Source: an uncultured Alistipes sp. | Lineage (GTDB): Bacteria > Bacteroidota > Bacteroidia > Bacteroidales > Rikenellaceae | Direction: 5' to 3' | Assembly (NCBI RefSeq): GCF_910580175.1 | Contig: NZ_CAJTXD010000005.1 | Span: forward strand, 62,001 to 126,000 | Length of the DNA stretch: 64,000 nucleotides | Shown: in pieces, positions 47,225-53,592 of the stretch | How the letters are laid out: each line of letters starts with the position of its first letter | Position numbering within the stretch: the stretch's first letter is position 1 | Notes under the pieces: generated by a model | The model's database searches: none | What the model was told of the DNA's origin: nothing | Seen by the model: the letters and a program-made list of their open reading frames with translations, nothing else | Made by a program: the position numbers and the translations under genes

Positions 47225-48181
47225 TCAAAGATTTTTATCGATCAGATATTTATTCCGGTCGGACGACCCGCGGTTGATCAACTCGCCCAAGAATCCGGCC
47301 AGAAAAAGCTGAACGCCGAGCACGACGGCCAACATGGCCAGATAGAACAACGGCTGCTCGGCGACGGGGCGCAACGGCAGCGCATGGAACTGCTTCCACA
47401 ACTTGTCGACGATGATCCACACCGTAGTGCCGCCGCCCAAGAGGAACATCAAGGTGCCCAGACTGCCGAAGAAATACATCGGCGAACGTCCGAAATGGGA
47501 CATGAACAAGACGGTAATCAAATCGAGATACCCCTTGACCATGCGTTCGAGTCCGAATTTCGAATGACCGTATTTGCGGGCGCGATGCTCGACGACCTTC
47601 TCGCCGATGCGGCGGAAACCGGCCTGCCGCGCAAGGATGGGTATGAACCGGTGCATCTCGCCGTAGACCTCGATGGCCTTGACGACCTTGCGCCGATAAG
47701 CTTTCAATCCGCAATTGAAATCGTGCAGCCGGATGCCTGAAGCAGCACGCGCCGTCCAGTTGAAAAACTTGCTGGGCCACCGCTTGCCGACGGGATCATG
47801 GCGCTGTTTCTTCCACCCCGACACCAGATCGAAACCCTCTTCGAGCACCATCCGCCGCAACTCGGGAATTTCGTCGGGCGAATCCTGCAAATCGGCATCC
47901 ATCGTGATGACGACCTCGCCCCGGGCGGCCTCGAAACCGCAGTAGAGCGCGGCCGACTTGCCATAGTTGCGGGCGAACCCGATGCCCCGAAGGGCGGGAT
48001 AATGCGCCTTCAACTCCTCGATGCACTCCCACGACCCGTCCGTCGACCCGTCGTCGACCATGATGATTTCGTAGGAAAACGCATGTCCGACCGCAACCCG
48101 ATCGATCCATGCGACCAACTCGGGCAACGACTCCCGCTCGTTGAAAAGCGGCACGACGACCGAAACATCCACGCTATTCAT
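47225..48181 (-). CDS. Glycosyltransferase family 2 with C-terminal membrane helices
   Basis: A 318-residue GT-A enzyme: VVVPLFNERESLPELV at the N-terminus, nucleotide-binding VDDGSTDGSWE, the metal-binding TMDADLQDSP motif and FNCGLKAYRR, the QXXRW-like region. Two hydrophobic helices close the protein (YFFGSLGTLMFLLGGG and FYLAMLAVVLGVQLFLAGF). This layout is that of polyprenyl-phosphate sugar synthases such as GtrB/DPM1-like proteins. It overlaps the DUF4199 gene by 8 nt. The ATG at 48181 is preferred over a longer frame. Confidence 0.9.
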   Translation of the reverse strand: MNSVDVSVVVPLFNERESLPELVAWIDRVAVGHAFSYEIIMVDDGSTDGSWECIEELKAHYPALRGIGFARNYGKSAALYCGFEAARGEVVITMDADLQDSPDEIPELRRMVLEEGFDLVSGWKKQRHDPVGKRWPSKFFNWTARAASGIRLHDFNCGLKAYRRKVVKAIEVYGEMHRFIPILARQAGFRRIGEKVVEHRARKYGHSKFGLERMVKGYLDLITVLFMSHFGRSPMYFFGSLGTLMFLLGGGTTVWIIVDKLWKQFHALPLRPVAEQPLFYLAMLAVVLGVQLFLAGFLGELINRGSSDRNKYLIDKNL

Positions 48182-48743
48182 GGTCGGAACCCTTATCGGA
48201 AAAGAGTTGCGGAGCACGCGCCGAGACCCCGGCGACGATCAACCCGAAGACGGCGCCGAAAAGCAGACTCGACCAGATGCCGCTCCAGATCGTGGCAAGA
48301 AGCGAAGGTTCAGGCATATGCTGCAACTGCTCGACGAGCATCGTCACGGAGGCATTTTGAGCGCCGCTCATGCTGACAAGCTGCGACAAAATGTCGGTAA
48401 TCTTCTCGACATAACGATCATACCCCAGCACCAAATGGAGATAGATATAATTGGCCGCACCGAGAATCACGCCGGCCAACAACGACATGGCGAGCGCATA
48501 ACCGTAGCCCTGCCCGAATGAGAAACCCTCCTCGACAGCATAGAGCGCGGAACGCTGACGTGTGAAACGAAGCAACAGATAGATATGCAGCGCCACGACG
48601 GCCAACCACTCGAAGATAATGACCGCATAAAGGCCCAACTTGCCGGAAAGCGCCATGCCGGTCTCCAAAACGGACGACGCGGCCAACAACAATCCGATGT
48701 AAGCTCCGCACCGGGCAGCATCGCTCCAAAAAGATTTTTTCAT
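48174..48743 (-). CDS. DUF4199-like membrane protein
   Basis: A 189-residue protein with four predicted helices (about 13-32, 40-58, 82-102 and 158-180) and a soluble helical stretch between the third and fourth. The MKKSFWSDAARCGAYIGLLL start resembles Bacteroidota DUF4199 proteins, which are frequently encoded beside a GT2 as here. The function is unknown; an accessory role for the glycosyltransferase is an inference. In-frame ATGs at 48752 and 48767 are alternatives. Confidence 0.78.
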   Translation of the reverse strand: MKKSFWSDAARCGAYIGLLLAASSVLETGMALSGKLGLYAVIIFEWLAVVALHIYLLLRFTRQRSALYAVEEGFSFGQGYGYALAMSLLAGVILGAANYIYLHLVLGYDRYVEKITDILSQLVSMSGAQNASVTMLVEQLQHMPEPSLLATIWSGIWSSLLFGAVFGLIVAGVSARAPQLFSDKGSDHE

Positions 48744-48820
48744 GACAACCATATGTTTTATGTTCATATTCAAGCTACTTTTCTTACCCCTCCCGAACGA
48801 ACCCGACGCTGCGCAACACG

Positions 48821-49420
48821 CTACTTCAACTCGCCCTTGCCTTCGCGCAAAATTTCCGGTTCGTCGCCCGAGAGGTCGACGATCGTCGTAGGCTCCGACT
48901 CCCCGACGCCGCCGTCGACGACCCACTGCACGTCGCGTCCGTAACGCTCGTAGATCGACTCCGGATCGGTCGCATATTCGGGTGCGCACTCGTCCTCGGG
49001 CAATGAAGTCGTCACGAGAGGCTCTCCCAACGCCCCGACGATGGCCCGCGCCACGGGATGGGCGGGAATACGCACGCCGACGGTCTTGCGCTTGCCGAGC
49101 GTCTTGTCGGGCACGCGCGACGAAGCGGGCAACACGAACGTGAAAGGCCCGGGAAGATTGCGCTTGAGAATCCGGAATGCGGCGTTATCCACGCGACAGA
49201 AACCGGCGACCTGCGCCAGATCGGCGAAAACCAAAGCGAACTGCGTCTCCTTGCCTTTCAACCGCCGCAGGCGTTCGATGCCCTTGACCGACCGCACCGC
49301 ACACCCGAAAGCATAACGGCTGTCGGTGGGATAAATCACGACTCCGTCGTCGGCAAGCGCTGCGACGACTCGCCGCAACTCACGCTCGGAAGGATTCTGT
49401 GCGTAGATTTTCGTCAGCAT
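48821..49420 (-). CDS. TsaC/YrdC-family threonylcarbamoyl-AMP synthase
   Basis: A 199-residue YrdC/Sua5-domain protein. Signature pieces: VVIYPTDSRYAFGC, the basic LRRLKGKETQFALVFADL, LPGPFTFVLPA and VGVRIPAHP, ending with TTSLPEDE. It makes threonylcarbamoyl-AMP for the t6A37 modification of tRNA, or could be a YciO-like paralogue. The -7 box sits only 6 nt before the ATG and there is no later methionine, so the mRNA is probably leaderless. Confidence 0.86.
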   Translation of the reverse strand: MLTKIYAQNPSERELRRVVAALADDGVVIYPTDSRYAFGCAVRSVKGIERLRRLKGKETQFALVFADLAQVAGFCRVDNAAFRILKRNLPGPFTFVLPASSRVPDKTLGKRKTVGVRIPAHPVARAIVGALGEPLVTTSLPEDECAPEYATDPESIYERYGRDVQWVVDGGVGESEPTTIVDLSGDEPEILREGKGELK

Positions 49421-49426
49421 AGACTA

Positions 49427-49434
49427 CAAATATA
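49427..49434 (-). promoter_or_regulatory. -7 box of the TsaC-family operon
   Basis: Minus-strand TATATTTG ending 6 nt before the start codon. The nearest TTG upstream is 25 nt away, longer than usual. Confidence 0.55.
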
Positions 49435-49549
49435 GGGAAAAACAGCGGAAAAGAGGAAACAACCCGAAAATAAAACGCAATGCGGCATCGACCGGCCGCC
49501 AGGCGCTTCTTTCGGAAGCCGGCGCATCCGGATGCAAAAACCCCATCCA

Positions 49550-49903
49550 TCAACCCATCGCACCGAATTTTCTTTCGAACAGCGCCCGGTTTTTCTCGCC
49601 CCAGGCGATCATGGCGTCGATGATCGGCAGCAACGACCGCCCCAATGAAGTAATGGCATATTCCGAACGCGGCGGAAGCTCCGCGAAAATGGTCTTCGCG
49701 ACCAACCCGTCCTCGGCCAGCTCCTTGAGTTGAAGATCCAACACGCGCGGCGCGGCTTCAGGCAGCGCCTTGTGCAACCCGCTGGGGCGCATCGGCCCAC
49801 GACGCAGCTCGTCGAGAATACAAGACTTCCATTTGGAATTGATCAGGCTCATGGTCAGCCGCAACGGACAACTTAAATCGACGGGTATTTTCCTTTCGTA
49901 CAT
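49550..49903 (-). CDS. HxlR-family transcriptional regulator
   Basis: A 117-residue winged-helix regulator with the HxlR pattern: CPLRLTMSLINSKWKSCILDEL, then RPSGLHKALPEAAPRVLDLQLKEL (recognition helix) and a wing (RSEYAITSLGRSLLPII). HxlR proteins often sense oxidants or electrophiles through a Cys near the N-terminus; Cys12 is in that position. It is divergent from the NTF2-like gene, its likely target. Confidence 0.9.
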   Translation of the reverse strand: MYERKIPVDLSCPLRLTMSLINSKWKSCILDELRRGPMRPSGLHKALPEAAPRVLDLQLKELAEDGLVAKTIFAELPPRSEYAITSLGRSLLPIIDAMIAWGEKNRALFERKFGAMG

Positions 49904-49925
49904 AACACGATTCGCTTATATGATA

Positions 49926-49933
49926 CAAAAATA
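49926..49933 (-). promoter_or_regulatory. -7 box of the HxlR gene
   Basis: Minus-strand TATTTTTG, 22 nt before the ATG at 49903; the -33 element is unclear. Confidence 0.45.
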
Positions 49934-49998
49934 GGTATAATAGCCAAATTCGAATATATACCGAAAAAATTTTCGGCACCCGAATCATTTTTCGGTAC

Positions 49999-50029
49999 TT
50001 GCGCAAAAGACCGCCGCCAAGTAATTTTG
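49999..50029 (+). promoter_or_regulatory. Promoter of the NTF2-like gene
   Basis: TTG (49999-50001), 20 nt, TAATTTTG (50022-50029). It lies 66 nt from the divergent HxlR -7 box, so one regulator dimer could cover both. Confidence 0.7.
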
Positions 50030-50057
50030 CAACGGTCAAACCAACAACACAACCAAC

Positions 50058-50441
50058 ATGCGCGATTCGATCAAGGAATACGAAGCAGTCGAAGCGGCTG
50101 CCCTGAAATTCGTAAAAAGCGTAGCCGAAGGCGACAGCCGCCACGCACGCGAACTATTTACCGACGATGCAGTGCTGTTCGGTTTTCTCGACGGAAAACT
50201 GGAACGCGGCTCCATCGAACAATTCTACCGCAACGTCGACACGGTCGACGGCGGCCAAGAGTTCAAGGCCCGCATCGATGTCGTGGCCATAGAAGAGACG
50301 CTGGCCGTAGTCCGCGTTCTCGAAGAAAACTGGGGCGGACGCATCGATTTTACCGACTACCTGTTGCTGCTGAAAATCGACGGCGAATGGAAATGCGTGG
50401 CGAAAGCCTACAACCAGAACTCCGACACCATCGAGAAATAA
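50058..50441 (+). CDS. NTF2-like (SnoaL/lumazine-binding type) protein
   Basis: A 127-residue single-domain alpha+beta cone protein. EAVEAAALKFVKSVAEGD forms the opening helix, followed by LFTDDAVLFGFLDGKLERGS, AIEETLAVVRVLEENWGG and a final WKCVAKAYN strand. NTF2-like proteins bind small hydrophobic ligands or act as isomerases. The ligand is unknown. Divergent arrangement with HxlR suggests induction by a stress signal. Confidence 0.8.
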   Translation: MRDSIKEYEAVEAAALKFVKSVAEGDSRHARELFTDDAVLFGFLDGKLERGSIEQFYRNVDTVDGGQEFKARIDVVAIEETLAVVRVLEENWGGRIDFTDYLLLLKIDGEWKCVAKAYNQNSDTIEK

Positions 50442-50493
50442 AAACAACGATCCGAACCGGAAGCCGCGCAAGAATGGCAACATGTCAAACCAA

Positions 50494-50530
50494 GAGAGCA
50501 GCCCGAACGATACGGACTGCTCTCGTTTCA
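50494..50530 (+). terminator. Terminator after the NTF2-like gene
   Basis: GAGAGCAG (50494-50501) pairs with CTGCTCTC (50517-50524), followed by GTTTC. It lies between convergent genes and may also serve mltG, whose stop is at 50554. Confidence 0.65.
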
Positions 50531-50553
50531 TATGCCCTCCGGCTTCCGGCCGG

Positions 50554-51567
50554 CTACTTGATGTTCCTTCGGTTCAACTCGGCACTGTAAGCCCGGGCAT
50601 TGGCGTTGTGCTCCCGCAGCGTGCGGGCGAAGTTGTGGTAACCGTCGAACTCGGGCCTTGCACAGAAGAAGATGTAGTCGTGCTCCTCGAATCCGAGCAC
50701 CGCCTCGATGGCGTCCTTGCCGGGCATGCAGATGGGCGAAGGCGGCAATCCTCTATTAATATAAGTATTGTAAGGCGACGGATATTTGAGGTGGCGGTAG
50801 AGGATGCGGCGCAACGAGAAATCCTGCATGGCATACTTGACCGTCGGATCGGCCTGCAACGGGATGCGTTTGCGCAGGCGGTTGATATAGACACCGGCGA
50901 TGCGGGGCATCTCGTCGCTTTTGCGGGTCTCCTCGTAGACGATCGACGCCAGGGTCATCACCTCCAGGCGGCTCAACCCGCTGCGCTCGCGGCGGGCGTC
51001 GCGCTCGGGCGTCCAGAAACGGTCGTACTCGCGCCGCATGCGCTGCAACAACTCCTCGGGCGAAACCGTCCAATAAAACTCATAGGAATCGGGAATGAAC
51101 ATCGAAAAGAGCGTCAAGCTGTCGAAACCGACGGCCGCAGCCGCCTCCTCGGAAGTCAAGACGCGCATCAAAGCGGCCGAATCGGCATCGATCTGCCGGG
51201 AGAGCTTGCGGGCCAGCTGGCCCGGCGTGCGGACGTTGTTGATCGTCACGCGCACGGGCGTCTGCATGCCGAACTTGAGCATGCGCGCCACGCCGAGCAC
51301 ATTCATCCCCGGCTCCAAGACGTAATGCCCAGGTTTGAACGACTCGGGCAGCCCGATGCGCCGGGCATAGCGGCGGAATGCGGCCCGATGCTTGATGCGG
51401 GGCTTCAGCGAATCGAGCAGCCCGTCGTAATCGGTCTGCGAACCAATGAAAAGTTCGCTCCGCTCAGGCACGGCATTGCCCTTGAACTGCACGACTCCCA
51501 TGGCCACCGTCACGGTACCGACAAGAAGCGAAACCAAGACTATATAAAAAAGGATTTTTCTACGCAT
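50554..51567 (-). CDS. mltG: Endolytic murein transglycosylase MltG
   Basis: A 337-residue YceG-like protein: one N-terminal membrane anchor (about 5-25), a LysM-like region around FKPGHYVLEPGMNVLGVARML and the catalytic domain. The catalytic Glu is in ASIVYEET (near residue 212); the family blocks ADPTVKYA, SPYNTYINRGLPPSPIC and FCARPEFDGYHNFARTLREHN are intact. MltG cleaves nascent peptidoglycan strands and sets glycan length. It is divergent from the SRP RNA gene. Confidence 0.93.
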   Translation of the reverse strand: MRRKILFYIVLVSLLVGTVTVAMGVVQFKGNAVPERSELFIGSQTDYDGLLDSLKPRIKHRAAFRRYARRIGLPESFKPGHYVLEPGMNVLGVARMLKFGMQTPVRVTINNVRTPGQLARKLSRQIDADSAALMRVLTSEEAAAAVGFDSLTLFSMFIPDSYEFYWTVSPEELLQRMRREYDRFWTPERDARRERSGLSRLEVMTLASIVYEETRKSDEMPRIAGVYINRLRKRIPLQADPTVKYAMQDFSLRRILYRHLKYPSPYNTYINRGLPPSPICMPGKDAIEAVLGFEEHDYIFFCARPEFDGYHNFARTLREHNANARAYSAELNRRNIK

Positions 51568-51580
51568 CGCATGAAATTTT

Positions 51581-51610
51581 TTGCAAAGATATAAAATTTT
51601 CCTACTTTTG
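51581..51610 (+). promoter_or_regulatory. Promoter of the SRP RNA gene
   Basis: TTG (51581-51583), 19 nt, TACTTTTG (51603-51610). The -33 triplet abuts the minus-strand TATCTTTG box at 51584-51591 that faces mltG. Confidence 0.75.
51584..51591 (-). promoter_or_regulatory. -7 box of mltG
   Basis: Minus-strand TATCTTTG, 16 nt before the mltG ATG. It sits inside the SRP RNA promoter. Confidence 0.5.
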
Positions 51611-51613
51611 TGC

Positions 51614-51717
51614 CCGGGTGAGTCTCATACGACCAGCTCCCGTAGAATCCCCCAGGCGAGGAATCGAGCAAGGGTATACGGTCGTAGCGGTGCGATATGA
51701 GTAGCTCACCCTTTTTT
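51614..51717 (+). ncRNA. ffs: Signal recognition particle 4.5S RNA
   Basis: A rod-like RNA of about 100 nt. GGGTGAG (51616-51622) pairs with CTCACCC (51705-51711), then CTCATA with TATGAG and TACGACC with GGTCGTA. The apical domain IV has the SRP signature CCCCCAGG, a CGA-GGAA-TCG hairpin, then AGCAAGGG: the symmetric and asymmetric loops that bind the Ffh M domain. A T-run (51712-51717) ends it. Its protein partner is encoded at 22917. Confidence 0.93.
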
Positions 51718-51825
51718 CGTACCCCTATGCAAACGGCGGGTCGTGCTGTGAAACGACCTGCCGTTTCATCTGCAAAGCCCCCGCCGTCGCACCGAAACAG
51801 GCAATCCGCTCCTTGCACAAAAACA

Positions 51826-51856
51826 AGGGCGGCCCGACGTATGTCGGGCCGCCGCA
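51826..51856 (-). terminator. Terminator of the TPR/outer-membrane barrel pair
   Basis: A perfect 11-bp stem GGCGGCCCGAC/GTCGGGCCGCC (51828-51838 with 51843-51853); on the minus strand CTTGTTTTTG follows. Confidence 0.8.
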
Positions 51857-51872
51857 TTTCCATGAAGCACCT

Positions 51873-53591
51873 CTAAAACACCACTTTGGCGCCTACGGTG
51901 CAAGCAACCCGAAAATCGGGATACCAAGGATAGTCGTAGAGCCTGCGGTCGAGCAGGTTGCGGCCCTCGGCGAAACAAGAGACCCGACCGGAAATCTTCC
52001 ACTCGAAATCCACGCCCAGATCGATGGCGAACGGCACGCTGAACACCTCGTCGGAAAGCGTCTCCGCCTGCGGAACAGGCATCGACCACCGCCGCACGCT
52101 CTCGGCCCGGGCCGAGATGCCGCACACGATCTTGCGCCCCTCGTAACGAATGCCTGCCCGACCGCGGAAATGCGGCTCGCCGTTCTTCAGCTTGCGTCGC
52201 TGACCGTACAAAGACAATGCCTCGTCGTTGTAAAGGTAACCATGCACATCCAGATCGACCCGCAGGCCGTCGAGCGGCCGCCAGACGGCCTCCCCGTTGA
52301 TCGAAGCGACCGTCTGCCGGGCTTGAGCCGGTGCCATGACACCGGAAAAAAGTCCGGTCTGCGGCCCGGCATAGGGAACGCCGTACCAATAAACATGGTT
52401 GTCGCGGATAACGCAAGCAACATAAATACGATAATCGAACCGATCGCGCCACACCGTACCGCCCAGCCCCAACCGGATATTGTAATCGACCGAACTCTTG
52501 CTGAGCCGCGATCCGGCGGCAAGATAAGGATTCAACTGCGAAAGCGAACGGAATCCGTTGTCACGGACAGCGCCGTCGGCCTCGACGAAAGGCCGGAACC
52601 GGCGGTTGCCCAGATCGAAATCGAACCGGGCGAAAGGCACGACATAATTCCTGCAATCCTCGCCCAAGACCTTGTCGTGGCAATAATCTGCGCCCACGAC
52701 AAAACGCAACAGATCGCCGTCGAAACCGTAACGGGCACCGGCACGAATCTGCTGCTGCTCGTAATCGAACAACGATCGATGTCCGTCGGCCCACTCGTAA
52801 CCGGCCTGGAGAGTAAAATGATGGCGCCCGAAAGCGCGCCCGATGCGGGCATCGGCACCCAGAAGGCTTTGCCAAGCCCGCTGCGAAATATCCGAATGAT
52901 CGAAAAACGCACCTCCATGCACGGCGACCTCGAAATTGAACCGATCCATATTCTGGAAATCGTCGCCGAAGCGCAGATCGAAGTTCGCATCGCCGTAATC
53001 GACCAACGATCCGGGAGCGGCTTCCCCGCCGACCAACGGAGCCTTGGGCCGGGCGGCACCGTAGCGATGGTAAAGCCGGTTGTCGTAACTCAGCCCGCCC
53101 TCCAGCACACGGCGGCCGAAATACTTGCCCAAGGCAACGCCTGCACGGTTGTGCATCCGGATGGAATTGATCTTCTGCCCGAACGTATTCCGCACGTCGG
53201 CATATTTCCCCTGATGATTGAGGTATCCCACAACATAACCCGTACCGGGATGCTGGGTCGAGGCATAGAAATCGACGACCGAATTGAGGGGATACCCGGC
53301 CCCGGCCTTGAGGTAACATGTCCGCGGACGGTTGAACTCCCAATAAGTGACCGTGGCCGGCCGAATGGGCCGGATCTGCAACTCCATGCCGATAGGCAGC
53401 GGCGTGACGGCGTATTCGAACTCGGGATACATCTTGACCGTATCGGTCATCTCGGGCTGCACGGGGAGCTTCGCGGCGCTCTCCAGACTGGGAACATATG
53501 CCTTCGTTACCTCGACCTGCTTGCCGACCTGCGCCGAAGCGAGACCCGGCAAGACGAACGCCGCGACAAGGGCTGTGAACACTTTCTTCAT
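51873..53591 (-). CDS. Outer-membrane beta-barrel protein (TonB-receptor-barrel-like, no plug seen)
   Basis: A 572-residue exported protein (signal MKKVFTALVAAFVLPGLASA). After a short N-terminal stretch (to about 75) it consists of alternating aromatic/polar beta strands with a receptor-type end (FAEGRNLLDRRLYDYPWYPDFRVACTVGAKVVF is the last two strands, C-terminal Phe). No TonB box, carboxypeptidase-like domain or plug motif is visible, so active transport by TonB is uncertain. It begins 1 nt after the stop of the TPR gene, so the two are tightly coupled. Confidence 0.8.
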   Translation of the reverse strand: MKKVFTALVAAFVLPGLASAQVGKQVEVTKAYVPSLESAAKLPVQPEMTDTVKMYPEFEYAVTPLPIGMELQIRPIRPATVTYWEFNRPRTCYLKAGAGYPLNSVVDFYASTQHPGTGYVVGYLNHQGKYADVRNTFGQKINSIRMHNRAGVALGKYFGRRVLEGGLSYDNRLYHRYGAARPKAPLVGGEAAPGSLVDYGDANFDLRFGDDFQNMDRFNFEVAVHGGAFFDHSDISQRAWQSLLGADARIGRAFGRHHFTLQAGYEWADGHRSLFDYEQQQIRAGARYGFDGDLLRFVVGADYCHDKVLGEDCRNYVVPFARFDFDLGNRRFRPFVEADGAVRDNGFRSLSQLNPYLAAGSRLSKSSVDYNIRLGLGGTVWRDRFDYRIYVACVIRDNHVYWYGVPYAGPQTGLFSGVMAPAQARQTVASINGEAVWRPLDGLRVDLDVHGYLYNDEALSLYGQRRKLKNGEPHFRGRAGIRYEGRKIVCGISARAESVRRWSMPVPQAETLSDEVFSVPFAIDLGVDFEWKISGRVSCFAEGRNLLDRRLYDYPWYPDFRVACTVGAKVVF

Positions 53592-53592
53592 A

